64,000 nt of DNA from Trichostrongylus colubriformis. Its lineage: Eukaryota > Nematoda > Chromadorea > Rhabditida > Trichostrongylidae. Under the pieces are notes generated by a model, which was given only the letters and a program-made list of their open reading frames with translations, was not told where the DNA came from and searched no databases. The DNA is taken from assembly GCA_963978905.1 (NCBI GenBank), contig OZ022257.1, forward strand, positions 7,834,509 to 7,898,508, written 5' to 3'. This document shows positions 19,964 to 34,400 of the stretch, in pieces (within the stretch, counting starts at the first letter, position 1; the number at the start of each line of letters is the position of its first letter). The translations under genes were made by a program, and so were the position numbers.

Positions 19964-21160
19964 TGAGAATAGGTATGAACATCTATGTAGAAATTTTCAG
20001 TAATGCAAAAAACAAACAAGTGCATGAGACGGTACGCTGAACTGTCAAACGACATTCTTACTGTTTTGGGTGCCGCTAATAAAACCACCAAATCGATCTC
20101 CGGCAGCGACAAATTCCTTCCGAAGTGTGGTGCAGAGAACGCTTTGAATTTTTGGTATTCTGTGTTGTTTTCATATTCTTCTCACCTCGTGAGAGTTCTA
20201 TGAGCATTGCTTTTACGCGAGTACAAAAACGTTACCATTTGAATGTGTTATCTATGGACCTGCTCTAAGTGTGAAGACCGAATTGGTAGGACTTTATTGC
20301 TCCCGCTTGGCTTCCGCACACATTACAGCAATTTCCCAGCCAGGCTAAAGAGCCGTTGCAGAATGGAAATGAGCACACAACAAAAGTATTTCATGCTCTC
20401 CCCCTCCCTTCCCTCCCGCCCCTCCCCCCATCATCTGATAATTGGCACACGTAAATGAGCTATTTAACTGGGTTATCCAAAGACACCGAAAGGGATGAGT
20501 TCAGCAGATTGTGGATCATTGTAGAACATGAAAAAAAGTGCTCGGTAATGCAGTAATAGAGAAGGAACGCAATAAAACGGCGAAAATTCCAGAAATGGTG
20601 ATCTGGAAACCCCGTTTCACTCCTTCCCTTTCGCTCCCTACTGTATCACTAGTCAGCGAGGTGGATGCAGACGAATAGGACCAAGTCTGGCCTCGCAGCA
20701 ACTCCACCGGCTGATGCGTGGCGACGCGATCCGTAGTGCAGTGCTGCAGGATTGTGATGAGACCTATGTCGCATTTTTTCCATGCGAGTTTCGCCACAAA
20801 TCACTTCTTCGAAACAGAATATATCTTTGAGGACATTTTCTCAGTACTCACTTTCTCCCAATCCCAGTCGGTGTCGTGAACTGGTAGAAGCGTTGATCAA
20901 GTGATCGTTCATTTGTAGTCAAATACTATAGTACCTTTGAATCACGACCCAGCTTCGCTAGCAGATAAGCACAGTGCTCTTGGGATAGGCAAAACAGCAG
21001 AAGGCTCAGTGACCTCGGGGTGACTTCCATGGATTTCTTATAGAAAATAATTCCCGCCGAGAGAGAACTGCTCTCCAAAGCATCGATAGAAAGAAAAATT
21101 CCAGTAGCATATGCCCTTTTGAGTCATTTCAAGTGAAACTTCTATTGAGGTTGGTCAGAA

Positions 21161-21826
21161 ATGCTTTTCCTTTATTTACCACATTTTCTACAAATATCAT
21201 ACACTGTTTCCGGTTTGCAATTCAGGTGTATCATTCTCCTAATCAACAAGTATCTTAAACTTTCCATCCGATTCGTCTCAGAAATTGTTAAATGCACCAC
21301 TCATGGATACCTTTGGCAGCGTAATTCACTATGTTACAGTAATCCCTTCCCTACTGTACAAAAATTCTCTTTTCAAAAGTATCCGTTCGTTTGTCGACCC
21401 TTTGGTGGTCTACGGATATTTCCATTGAATGTGTTCATCTGGCTACAAATTGTATCACTAAATGGTCTTTCTTGCGCAAATCGTGCATGTGCCGCGTCGC
21501 AAGCGCACCCTGTCCTCGTTGCCCGCCCCGAAAGTAGTATTGCCAATGAAACCGGAGCTAGAGACCAATATACGTCTCAAAGTTGTCAGTATGAGTGTAT
21601 TGGGCTAGTATCATGCCAGCAACCACTAAGCAATTTTTGCCATCAGCCGCGTCACAATCGCCCGCATCCCATTAACCCTGCCTCCACTTACCATTCCTAT
21701 GGATCGTACTTTTTTACTGTGTCCTGTATCGTCTTCTGCCTAATTGTGCCACCAACCGCAACGCAAGCGCACGTGGCTCACTTGCCCGCCGCCGAGGTAT
21801 CATTCCCGGTAATAGTGGAGCTGTAA
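21161..21826 (+). other. Open reading frame of 221 codons, probably not a gene
   Basis: It is one of the longest ATG-initiated frames in the window. The first 100 residues are hydrophobic and AT-driven. The rest comes from a GC-rich block in which CGCAAGCGCAC, TTGCCCGCC and AGTGGAGCT-like motifs repeat in direct order. No domain is recognisable and no splice context is evident. It may be repeat-derived. Confidence 0.2.
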
Positions 21827-22409
21827 ATCAACAGATTAAGCCCCAAATATTTATCAGTAGTAAAATTTTTTATGCCATTCTCATTTATAATACAATATTT
21901 GAGAATAGGGTACAATATGGCCGTCTACATAAATGGTGTATATAGTGCAGCAGTAAATCAAATGAGGTGCAGCAATGGCAGCTGCACGCCTGCGCGCGTG
22001 TGCTACATACGATTGCGTGTGATTATGCTCGACTAATGCAGAATACAAAAAAAAAACTGCGAATCCCACTATTATAGCATCGAATTACAAGACTATCCAA
22101 CCAATACATATACAACATCGTACACAGAAACGTCATCGCTAATTCCTTGTCATAAAAGAAAAAAAAGAAAGGAAGAAGGAAGGGGAAGGATAGGAAAAGA
22201 TGGATAACAAAAAGGGGTTAAACATGGCATTGGACCTACGTTGCCATTACATGGATAATAGCTAGCGACCTCTATGATCGACAGACAGACAGGATGTAGA
22301 TGCATGGTTAGGTTTATCCACAATATGGCGCATTTTCAGACGAATTTCTACGGATTTGGAAAATAATAGGAGTAGGGGGGGGGGCAGAAAATGGAGCGGG
22401 AGACGAACA

Positions 22410-22496
22410 TCACTGCTGTCCTAAACGTAGTCGATTCATATTACAGGTTTTACAGTAAAGATGATCATTCAGTGGATAGCAACCGGCACCTTCGAT
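22410..22496 (-). CDS. zyx-1: zyx-1 exon 13 (end of LIM3, stop)
   Basis: The ATTTCAG-type acceptor is followed by [20 protein letters not shown] and a tail ending RLRLGQQ and TGA. Confidence 0.95.
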   Translation of the reverse strand: MEGAGCYPLNDHLYCKTCNMNRLRLGQQ

Positions 22497-25400
22497 CTGA
22501 AATTGGTGGTCTTTTTGGAATGCATACCTTCACCGACGAACCTAAAGGCACACTCGCGATAATTCGATTAGTCGATTCGCCTTTTTGGAGAAGTAGATAC
22601 TCGCGAAAGTATCCAAGTTGCACTCTCTTTGCGTCGCCACGGTGCGAAACTCATTCGAACCCAAGCTAGCCACGCACTTCTAGCTTAGGTGACCAATAGG
22701 GTTCTCAAGTAGGCGTGGCTAGCGTGGTTTGAAGTAGGTGTAGCACAATGATTGCGCACCGTGGAGGAGCAAACTGAAAACCTTTTATTTTTTTAGGTCG
22801 ATACACCATCCTGTGGCAGTGAACCTAGGGTAACTTGAATGATTACCTAAGGACTTACTGTCACAAGGTGTGTCGATTAATCAGATTATCACGAGATATA
22901 CCCCAAAATCATCATTAACTTACCTTACTGGATAACTGCATACCACAATCTTCACATTTATAACAAGCTGGATGGAATGATTTATCCATAGCTATGACAC
23001 GTACAGATTCTTTTTCACCTTCAACAGGTACAATCGCCTTGTTGCATACAGCACAACGTGGAGCGAATTTTCTGGAAATAAATGAAGATCAGGCATAATT
23101 AGGGACAAAATTGACCAGGTTACCTATTGCCTGACTTCAAAAAGTTGTCCTTACCAGAAGTATTCTCATAGGCACATCTACCCTCAATCATGTTGATCAA
23201 CTTACACTCCTAAGGCAATAGGCCCGCGCGAAATTATGTAAGCTGCACCCTTATTGCGTCGCTACGATTCGCCACCTTGGAGCTGCACCCACTGGAACTC
23301 ACGCCAACCACGGCCTTTCAGCTCAACTGACCAATAAGGAGTTGTGGGCGTGGCTAGCGTAGGTTGTATTGAGCGTAGCGACATGATGGTACATCATGGC
23401 AGGACAAAAAGTTGCAGTCTGGATAGTTACCCAAGAATCTATTGTTTTTGAAAGGTAAGTCGACAAATTCGATTGGCGCGAGATGTGCCCCTTCAACTTT
23501 ACGTGATTTTTCCTTATTTGGTCATATTTCTGTTCTGAAAAGCTGCTTGAAGCACGAATTGTGCTTCCATTTATAACCAAACGACATACTAATATCCATA
23601 CGCTCCTAAAACGACTGTGTTCGTGGAAGTGCCCAAAAACTCAAAGGAAATGCATTTATGCAACAAAATGAAGTCCTGCGTACATTCGTTGTCTGCTGAT
23701 CACGTTTCTAGGTTTGTATCCCTCAATCAACCGTGCCAAATGAGGACTAAACCGGATCGTACCAGTCTACGTTGGACTCCTTGATTTTTAAAAATATTTT
23801 GATTGACCAAAGTAACGTATCCGGGGAAGCTACAAAACAAGATATGGGAGCTGTCTGGGATGATTCATCCGTGTGGGGTTATTTGGGCAGGAATATAAAC
23901 TTAATAATAAAACTCAACCTCACTAGTCACAATGCCTGTGTGTAGAGTTATTTAACCCAAATTCAGATGCAAAAGTGGGTTTACTCTTTGAGGATGACCG
24001 CAGAGGGAGAGGGGCCTAGGCACATCCTAGGTGTGTAAGGCCTGTAAGACTAGGCAATTAGTGTCTGATTAGGCATGACTCACTCTTGATAGCAGTCCAC
24101 ACAGTAGACATTGTCTTTGGGATCGGAAGTGAACGGAATGCCATCCAATGATCTTTGGCAGCTTTCACAAGTGAAACAATTCACATGCCATACACCACCA
24201 TGAGCTCGTAACAGCCGATCGGTGATCTTTTGATTGCATTTGGTACAATTCTCGAGCGTATTCTGAAAAGCGTACATATGAAATTTGCTATGGAGTGCGT
24301 GCTCTATGAAAGGTTGCGACTTCTAAAATGAAAAAAACGAAAAATTTCATTAAGAAATTGGAGGATTGACGTTGTGTTGTTCCCAGGATACGCCACGTAT
24401 CTGCCCTTTGTCTAGTTGTATATAAGCATTTGAATATGCAGCCACTTATAGCACATTCGAAGCTCAGCCTGTATCCACAAGTTGATATGGCCGCTAGAGC
24501 ACACCCAGGTTTCGAGGAAAATGGTAGCTTCACTAGGGCTACCTCTTACTCTCCAACAAGGACCCACATACGACCCCCTTTCCAACATGTACATAATTTC
24601 TATTATATCAATAACTATTGCCGATTGCATAGTGTTACTATGTATTTTATTGCTGTAAATCAATTTTAGTCGTATTTTCTTCTAGAACCGGGTCAGCTGA
24701 CGGCACATTCTGCTGACCTGGAACCATTGCTGAACTTTGCAATCAGTTGTGACCTCCCGCCGTCTCGTCCGTCAAATACGACCCCCTGTCGAGGAATACT
24801 CGACTTCCAGTGTATCTTGATTGTGGAAAATAGGTACGGCACACTGAGACGAGGTTAAAGGATTAGTTCTCCTGCAATTTCTGTTCTCCCGCGGGTCGAT
24901 TGGAGGCGCCTCTAATCTTTGCGTTATCTTTTTCATTCACATAATAAAGATCACTGCGTGTGTTTTGCCATAGATTTAAGTGTTGAATTTTACGAAGTCG
25001 ACATGAGTTGTAATTTACTCGTTTTCAATGATTATAAGGTCAATGGGCCCAACCCGGATTTTGTAAACCACCATTATTGAAGCCGACCCAATGGTGGATA
25101 GATGGCAACAGAGGGTTTAATTACAGGGGCCATCCATAACTCTCATCTTCTACACATTTTGGCTCGTTACGGTATGAGGGAAGAATAGAGACCACTAGAT
25201 CTGCTGATGGTTGAATCTATCAGAGCAACATTTTACAGTTTTAGGGCCTGGGATTAATAAATGACACACTTTTGATGTGGTTTATTGAAAAAGTGACTGC
25301 AAAAGCACATATTTAACAACAAAAACGCCAGTAAATATTTGACCACAAAAATAAATAAACTTCCCGTAATAACCGCCTGCACGTACACATGCACCGCATG

Positions 25401-28400
25401 CATATCAAAAGTGCGTTGTCTACAAAAATAACGTGAATTTCACAGCCATGCCGGCCCAGATATATTATTCACGGTGACTGCACTGTCCCCCCCCCCCCGC
25501 CCCCGCCCCTCCATTTCCTCAATCATTCTCCCATAGGTTTCCATAGGTTGAGAGACTATGAGAAAGGAACCCTATCATTGTAATATTCCCTAATAAAATA
25601 TTCTTCAGCTGATTAGAAATTGGTTCCGCCAGAAACTATTGAGCAAAGACTGAGAGCCTTTCGAGGCACGTTGTTTACTTGTTTGTTTTGTCATTCAAGC
25701 ACTTCATGTGCTTATCTAGCTTTTCAGAGCTTTATCCTTCTGATGCATAAATTATACATAAAAGGTTTCTGGTATATCAATTTTGAATGTGGATTTCCCA
25801 TACTACTCCAGGTGTCCACTGAATCCCTCCCAGACACTTTACGTCGTAGACAATGTTTCCATGGGATTAAGACCTTGAGCGTGATGTTTATATAAGCATT
25901 CGTATTGCTTCGTTGTTCCTCATTCGCTTCCCGAGGACTGCGCAGGGAAATGTAGATTCCCCCAAGGAGTAGTGCATTGCTGTGCGAATGTAGGCAATGT
26001 CACAAGAGGTGAATGATGAGTTGGGAGCCCTTGATGGGAACATCAACGAAACAGCACGAGACCATAGACGTGCTTGACATTCGATAATGAGCTGCGCAAC
26101 TCGAATACATCATCTCTGGTCCGTTTCAAAGCCTGACTGGAATTGTATCGAAGATCATTTGAACACTGCAGCATATAGATAACTAACAGTTTTCTCGAAG
26201 TTGAAGTACACGAATGAGTCATACACTGCGTAACTCCGCCCATTATGGGCGGGGTTTCCGTGTCATGGTTCTTTCGTTATTTAAAACTTGCTTTTTTCCC
26301 TCAAAACTGCTTTCCAGAAATTTTTTCTGTATATATGTAGTACAAGTTCTCACGCATCTATAGGTATTACTGTCTTCCATCTCCCGGATAACCTTTTTCG
26401 GCAAAATAAACATATCAAAGGTCAACCTCATTTTCAATACAAAAATTATAAAAAATTTTTTCTTTTAATGGCGTTGGACAGGGATAGGAAAAGGTGATAA
26501 TGCGATGGAGCAAGATCAGGGCTATAAGGTGGATGGGGTAGCAAGTTTTACCCAAGCTCGAGAATTTTTTGGCAAGTCATTTTTTCAGTAGTGGTAAAAA
26601 AATTTTAAATTTTTTTTAATAAAAATTTTTGAGTCGGATTATCACCTTTCCCTTTCCCCGTCTAACGCCACTCAAAGAAAAAAATTGGAATTGAAAATGA
26701 GGTGATTCTTGATATTTTTATTTTGCCGAAAAGGCTTATCCGGGAGATGGAAGACAACAATACCTATAGATGCGTGAGAACTTGTACTACATATATATGC
26801 ACAGAAGAAATTCCTGGAAAGCAGCTTTGAGGGAAAAAAGCAATTATTCGAAAAACGAAAGAACTTTCCCGACAACCTAATATATAGAGCAGGTTCATTA
26901 ACGATCCATAGGCGGTCAAGCACAGGTATGTAGTGGTGGCCCCACAACTACGTTACTCGCACCGTAAAATGGTTTTGTGGATGCGCCATGCATCAGGGCT
27001 CGTATCTTCATTGATTATGGGTGCTTAGATCCTGCACCGTAGAAAAGATCCTTGGACACAGCATGAGGCTCAAATTTGGTCATATTTGAAACTTCGGACA
27101 CATTTATCTCAAAAGGATTCACCTGAGAGAAAAAAGAGTAAGAATGACGCGGATTGGAATTGTACGCGAGAGTCCTGTGTTAGATAACTGCGCTGTCGAT
27201 CACTGAGCCATGAACGCATTTGATTTCACCTGATTCTGCATGTTTTCGCTCAGAAATGGTCCTCAAAAAAGGCTGACCCTACATGTTCCTTAAACTAGAG
27301 CTTTTCGATTTGTTGCAACGCGGTTTGAGTAAGGAGAGCGATTCATGTGTGATTACCCAATCCCATGGGAGACTGCCGACAGCTGCTGGTGGCTATAGCT
27401 CGAATTTCGGCTATCTGCAGGGCAGCTTATTAGAATGTGCGGATGGCATCAGCGGCCAGAAAAAGCTAGTATGCGTCAGTCAATGTGTGCTTGTCACAAC
27501 ACCAATTACTACGCTTTCATGTCTCAAGTGAAGCTATTTTTGGCAGGGTGAATCGCAAGCAACTTGTTAAGCAGCATAGAAAGATATGTATGTGGTGAAA
27601 AATGGCCTAGAAGGATATACTTTAAAAATATCGTTGTATAGGTGGTGCAGTTGGTAAAAACGTCATTGGCACACACATTGGTCGAGGATCGTATCCAAGT
27701 CACGTATTAAAAATGGGGCTCATTATTTTGTTCTAGAGCTGCATTGGAAACTTGTATGTAAGCTGTGAGCAATGGGTGACCCCTTCAACTTTTTGTTCAT
27801 TTCCTAATATACAATTAAATGCCCCTAGGATTTGGAATCGAGCTCGAGTTCTTGGCGCATCCCGATGATGCACCGATGATGCACTGCTCAAGCCTACCCT
27901 GAATTTGTGGTAGAAGATTGCTGTGTGATTGTGACAGTCTCCCGTTTGCATTATATCGTAATTTTTGAAATACTTCCACATTTCTATGTACATATGAGAA
28001 GCGATTAACATTTCACGGATAAATCAAAATTTTATATAAATTAATTAAAGAAAGTAAACATACGTTATAGCAATCGCTGCAGGTGGGATTGTCGTCAATA
28101 TTGTAGAAGGATGTGCCGGCGAGAGTTTTACCACATGTTTTACATTTGAAGCAACTAATGTGGTAGATCTGAAAATCGTTATTTCAACACTTTTTTCTAC
28201 TGTACTTTTTCTAAACTTTTCCAGCTATTTCCAGGGGACAACAGTTTTTGGCGAGAATTTAAATTATGAATTTGGGCATTTACTGAATTTTTCACCAAAA
28301 AAGCAAACGTCGATGTGTTAAGTTCCTCCAGAGATCATATCAATCAGATCAATTGAACCGACAGATATTATAGTGTCATAGAAATTTACTCGATCAGAAA

Positions 28401-31400
28401 AATCAGGTAATTAGCTACTAGAAGGTTGCTGAGTTATGGGCAAAAGCTTCGGTGCCGGACGGGACTCGAACCCGCACTTCATCCTTTCCGGGGATATGTG
28501 CTAATCCATTACACTACCGACACCACCTTCACCTAAACTCAGCTTTTGAATGGTATATTTACCATAGCTTATCAGCACTCACACGTATAACGTGTTGAGC
28601 CGGTTGGCCAATATCGGCATCGAACCGTGAAGCTGAAAGCCTAAGTAGATATTGATTTTGATGTTTTTGATTTTTGATAGCTGCTGATTTTCGTCGCAGC
28701 GAGCGATGCGAAAGTTACTAGAAGGTTGCGAGTTGACGAAGAGGTGGTATCAGGTAATTAGCCTTTTTTAGGAAAAAAACGTTTTGAAAGAGCCGTATCC
28801 ACATCCACAAAAAGGATAAACTCCACCTCTTCGTCATAGCTCCTCCTCCACACGGACGTAAATACCAAGTTATATAGTGTAGGCTAATTTTTGCTCAACA
28901 GTAAGAAGGATTTACAGAATGATAAACTGGATAAGGTTTTGAGAAAATCAAATCTAACAGGATCCTATCCCATCCAGCATTTTGAATTTTTATCATTCTC
29001 AGAACAATAACTTTCCCTTTGATAATGGTTTTCCCTTTATCAACGTATTCTTGAACAGCGCTCTGTGTATAGCACGGCATCTTGAAGAAAGTTCACTAAG
29101 GAATTCAATAAAGTAGGAACTCGGAGGTAGTGCACTCTCTCTGAAACCTATGAAAAGGGGCACTATCATTGACTGAAGCGATAATTAGGTAAAAAAAAAA
29201 CAAAATAATTCAAAAAAGCTTCATTCGGGTAAAAAAAAAACTCGTCTAGGGTAGGATGCCCTCATGGTTTTCTAGTCTTCAACCAAAACCACCAACTTCT
29301 GAGTAATATTGTCGGGGTTTTCGCTACTAGCCTACTTTCCGTCCAGCGGGAAAAACATGGCTTTTCGACCAAAGATAAATTGACGGATGGGCTGAAGCGG
29401 TTGATTGAGGGATCGACAACATCATTATCGGCCACTTCAATCTGATGATGAGTGGCACTTTACAGGTGTATACGAATTCGAGGGAAAAAATGGAACAGCT
29501 TCCTGTCAAAGAGCGTCCCCTCGGGAATCTCCTCATCCCTCACCTCCTCAGATGGAATATTGAGGAGCGGCCATTTTGATCTTGGGATGGTGCATGGTCC
29601 AACGATTGACCTATACGTCCACCAAGTTCCGAAAACTGCGACAGTGTCAGCATAAGCCGATACTATTTATCCCGTGGCGACAACAAAGTTAAAGTCTCAG
29701 AAGTACCAGGTAGCAAAATGGAGGGGTAGAAGTGGCTGCTAAAAGAGGATCTCCAGAGGATGATGACGTGACGCAATTAGTGGACGGACACGCCCCCAGC
29801 GATAGCTCCGCCCATCTAGAAGGGGTCCATAGCAAATGATACCGATTTGTTTTTTGAAAAGTGTATACGTGACTTCGCAGAGCGGTCCCTGTAATCCTGA
29901 TCCTTACACCGCTGATCCGGCAAGAATGGAAAAAATACAAAATGGCACTTGTCTCAATGGTTGCACCCATAGCTACTCAATATAGGCACTGGCTGGATAA
30001 CAAGAGCTCCTATTCGGTAGGCCCCCGGTCAGATATGGTCAGACATTCGACCTGCTATGTTTTCGATAGATATTGAAGCCCTATAGCTCGACCAAATCTG
30101 AGCAAAGTGTGGGGGAAAACAGGTATGTGATGTTGTGGCAAGGGACGAGGGCTACGCTACGTTTAGGATGTGTCATGACCACGAACCATCGGTGAACGAT
30201 AGCTTTGGTCATTAGGTCTAGTCAAGTGAGGAACAATTATGGCTATATCACCCCCTTCCCGTCCCCCCTTCCCATCGAACAGCCTCGGCTACATGCCAGA
30301 AATCAACGTCTCCAATTACGTTTTTACGCTTTTTTCACAGCTGATACACCCTTCCACGAGTGAGAAGGCCCGGATGAGATTGTTGAGTGAAACATGATCC
30401 TTTGATCACTAAAAGATGCTCCCAAACGACCCTATGGTTCAGATCTTAGTAGTACTTCATACGTAACCTCCCTTGAGGATAGTCCACGGAGCTCCCAAAC
30501 GACCTTATGGTTCAGATCTTAGTAGTACTTCATACGTAACCTCCCTTGAGGATGGTCCACGGATACTCTTAAAGAATAAAGCCCCTGTTGGGAGATATGC
30601 CGTCCAAAATGTCGTTTTCGTACAGTATCAATCCGTAATCACATCTTAACCGAATTGCTCATGAGGCGTGAAGATATAGCGTCGATAACGCATCGCGGCG
30701 ACGAGGAGACCCTTGGCGTTTACTCAACCAAGTAGAGCGCAATCACGGGCATTCCTAATAATTACAGGATCTCTCTGTCCTCAAAACCTTTTGGAAATCG
30801 TGCCCGCACCATCCTTAAAAGGAGCCATTTGCATGGTTCATCTTAAAAAAGTTGGTAGACCGCGAACCCATTGCGCTTTATCTTTTCGCTGGATGGAGTG
30901 CGATTCCCCATGAGGATGGAATGAGCTGGTACCACGCCCTTTCTTGCTAATTCCGCCCATCGAATTTGTGTTCAAATTCAGGTTCTGTTTACCAGTATTG
31001 TCATGTCAAACAGAATAGGTCTCGAATTCTGAAAGCGTATACGTGATTTAGGTAAGCGATTCGGGTAACACTTCACTTTCGGTTTTCTCATGTCATAACC
31101 CTCATGTCAAAAAGGTAATCGAACAACAGTAAAGTGCAAAGCAGTTGAGGTTGCCGTTCGGATCTCAGAGGAAAACACCCGCCTACGCCGACTACGTGCC
31201 CTTTCTGAGCAGTGAAAAACCAATCCGGTTAACAGGGTAGCGCGCGCGAAGAAGGAACAGGATAAGGTCATTGCCCTTCACTACCATGAAGATGTGTCCA
31301 CAAAATAATTTTGTTGCTCAAAAAGATTGAAAAAAAACTGGAAAAAATGGAAAATTTGAGGGTACGGAAAATGCCCTTCGATTAGTCAGCGGGTGATCTC

Positions 31401-34400
31401 TCCCACTGATCGTTCTCCATATTTAGTTACGAGTGTTCGCTGGAATTTCGTGAACGGTACGGTTGCGAGGTAGATGATGGGGCGGTCAAATGGGATGTGC
31501 AATTTGATGGGAGAATTTCACACCGTGGAATGCAGTTTGATGTGCTTTCGAGAAGGAAGCGCGGTATACAGTTTGATTAGAGCGATTACTGTGCCCTGGT
31601 CTTTGTTTTCTGCACAGGATACTTTTATCGTCTCAGTACCCAACTTTATATAACGTCCTAAGCTCACACGCGTCGCGTGGCACGCCGCACGTCACGTTGC
31701 ATTACTGTCCTGACGCTTCCTTCAGTGGACACGCGGGACGGGTGTGTACCCTTACGTCAAGATTTAGCATGACGAGGAGCAGCGTGAGACGCAGTGTGTG
31801 CGAGCTATGCTCGTCGCGGTAGAACGATTACACGGTTATGCTATGGGTGCGATGCGCAGTTGACTTCTTTTCGCTTCGGGACCTAACAACATGGCGTCAT
31901 TAGCTCGTCCGCATCGCTTCGCTTGCGAAGCCGCATGCCGCGGTGCGAAATACTGACATAAGGGTACACACCCACGCGCGACGACTATGTAGCGTCTCTA
32001 GACTCGTAGTTTCCCAGCCTCTAGAGCATTCTAACAGTTAGGGGATTTATACAATGCTGAATTTGGTACGTTGAGTGTAAGAAAAGCACGATGTTCTTTT
32101 TTGGCTTTTTATCCTCTCCTCTGTTTATTATGCGATAAACATAAGTAAATAATTATAAATAAAAGTGACTTCTAAACTCTTCCTTTTGAAGGTTCAAGAG
32201 CACACTGAGAAATGCATAAAGATATCGGTTTGGAATAGGATATAAGGTGACACCAAATCCCGTAACTGGTTAAGTTTAGAAACGATAATTTGGAAAGCGA
32301 ATTTCACAGCCTCCGTTGGCGCTTGTTATCCGACAATTTGTGTCCTATTTCGAGCTGACAATAAAAAAAGTCTCAAGATGAGCGGCAGATGATGAATAGC
32401 CTATTGTTTTGCATGCGAGGACACGCTTGTTTATCAAATCCGTCGGTTATCCAATAGCTATAAAGCCGACTAACAGTAAAGCAATCTCGAGAGAAAACTA
32501 GAAAAAACTTGAAAAATAACTTTTCTAAAAGCTCTTTTCTGATTGATAATCGAAAGTATCCAAAAATAACCGGCCATTGATCTTCGCCTTCACTATTACA
32601 ACCAGCCGCAGTGATTACTGCGGCTGATTCCGTACTGTTTATCATTAACTGGACAACATAGCATGTGTTCTTCACGACACCTACTTCTAAAAACACGCAC
32701 TCTTGCACAAATATAATTATTTTTACGTGACGGAGGAAATCTTGCAAATGACGCATTACAAGATTTTTCGGTGCCAGTGTAGTTGGAGGTGGCACTCACT
32801 GCAGTGAGCTCGGTGTCCTGCGCTATTTTTGCGTAGGTCTTTAGCCCAAGCCTCAGTTGAGGCGGAACCCCTATTTCCGAGTATGAAGCTTCGGTAAAAA
32901 TTAGTGCTATAGGAGTTAGGGGGGGCACTCGACAAAAGCTCAAGTCGCGCTCAATTTCTGCTTTTAGGCACACTCGGAGTTATTTTATGCCTAGATACAG
33001 TTCACTAACTGGAAAAACGATTGAATTATTCATTCATCATTATATCACGAGAAGTTCCCTTCAACCAGACTAAACAACCACTTACGCGTATTCGCCTAGG
33101 CCTAGGAAAAGGGGATCTCCTTCCCCAAGGCTTAGGCTAACATAGAATTGGAAAAAAGCACGAATTAGCTCCGTCAGAATAATTTATTCGGCTCGATTCG
33201 GCTAGCGCTGACTTCTCAGCGTTCTAGCTATATAGCGTTAGGGACGCAGAACGTACGCTGCCCCCCCCCCCCACCCTAACATCCGTAGCCCACCTCAAAA
33301 TATATACTAGAGTATGCAAAAAATGAATGTAGAACGAATTCGAGTGAGAAACAACAGCGCGACAATGAGCCCTCCCCCAAATACAGTAGCACCATTTTTT
33401 CAATGAGTCCACGTCTGCATGCTGGAATTGCAGACAGTAAACACTAGGTGGCTATGTGTGAATTGCGGACATTCGCAAGGGGCTACCGTAATTCGTTGAG
33501 CTCAGAAGGGTGTAATTACGTACCTGATTTAGTGCAGTACATCCCGGATTTGTTCCAGTAACTGGTTGTTGACAACCGGCGCATATGTCTGAAATGATAA
33601 TGATAAATATATTTAAAATGAGACAAATGATTTATTATTTTTAGAATGAGACAAATGTTTTATTATTTTTGGAATGAGACATTTCATCTTTCGATCCAAT
33701 CTCGAAGCGTTCCCTGAGAAAGGAATCGCTTTATGGTTTTTGAAACGCCAGACAAGATGATTCAGTCTTCCTTTGATACGCGTGTAAAGTGCAAGCAAGG
33801 ATAGCACCACATTAATGAATATGACAGGTTTTTCTAGTTTTTATATGATTTATTGCCCAATCATTATTTTTCACCACTTCTGGCATTTTATTCGGGGCAG
33901 TGGTGCAGTATTTCGAACTGGAAACAGCACAAGTGGATACAACCTACTTGGGGAGACCTGGTTATTAATCGTTTTAGATAGCCCTGTGAATACTGTGCAT
34001 CCGAGAATCCACAGAAAAGTAAGGCTAAATGCTCTTTAGTCCATGGGAAATGATGTCTTACGTAGTGGATTGGAATGAAGTACAGCTATGAAGCGCTAAC
34101 GAGTTCACAGAATTCTAACCCACACTGCTGACCGCGTTGCGACCGCACGCACCTTTGCAAGGCTTCACTCGCTCTGTAGCGGGCAACATTAAGAACCGCG
34201 CTTCTTGATTTCATGAAGTGAGTTACCCTTTTTGCAAAGACCAATTAATTGTTCTTAAAAAAGTTTTGACGAAAATATCAAATTTCCCAACCATTTCATG
34301 GTAAAGTCCACGTGAAAAAAACCCAGCGCGACTCCACCCTGCAGCTTTGTCCCGCCCCTTTCGGACGTGATTCCTGCCAATGACGGTGGCGACGATGGCA

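Larger units (their letters stand above)
15265..22409. other. Intergenic region between the two zyxin units
   Basis: It should contain the promoter of the short paralogue and the 3' UTR of zyx-1. It holds two Tourist-like elements (15520-15967, 16372-16616), a dispersed repeat copy (18093-18355) and a perfect hairpin (19907-19963). Bases 20580-20780 are distantly related to 4800-5060. No duplicated zyx-1 N-terminal exon is visible. Confidence 0.55.
24263..28063. other. zyx-1 intron 10, repeat-rich
   Basis: It holds a 12-base poly-C run at 25487, a long inverted repeat (26268-26864) and a tRNA-like fragment (27637-27712). I see no exon in it. Confidence 0.6.
28169..33523. other. zyx-1 intron 9, repeat-rich
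   Basis: It contains a tRNA-derived SINE (28405-28524), a 73-bp tandem duplication (30418-30563), a GGGTGTGT MITE (31740-31973) and a 12-base poly-C run at 33261. No convincing exon was seen. Confidence 0.6.

Noticed and set aside
28451..28524. A functional tRNA gene on the minus strand (anticodon position GGA)
   Set aside because: The cloverleaf is nearly complete, but U33 is replaced by C, a serine tRNA should have a long variable arm, and a second copy shares the non-tRNA tail, so a SINE fits better.
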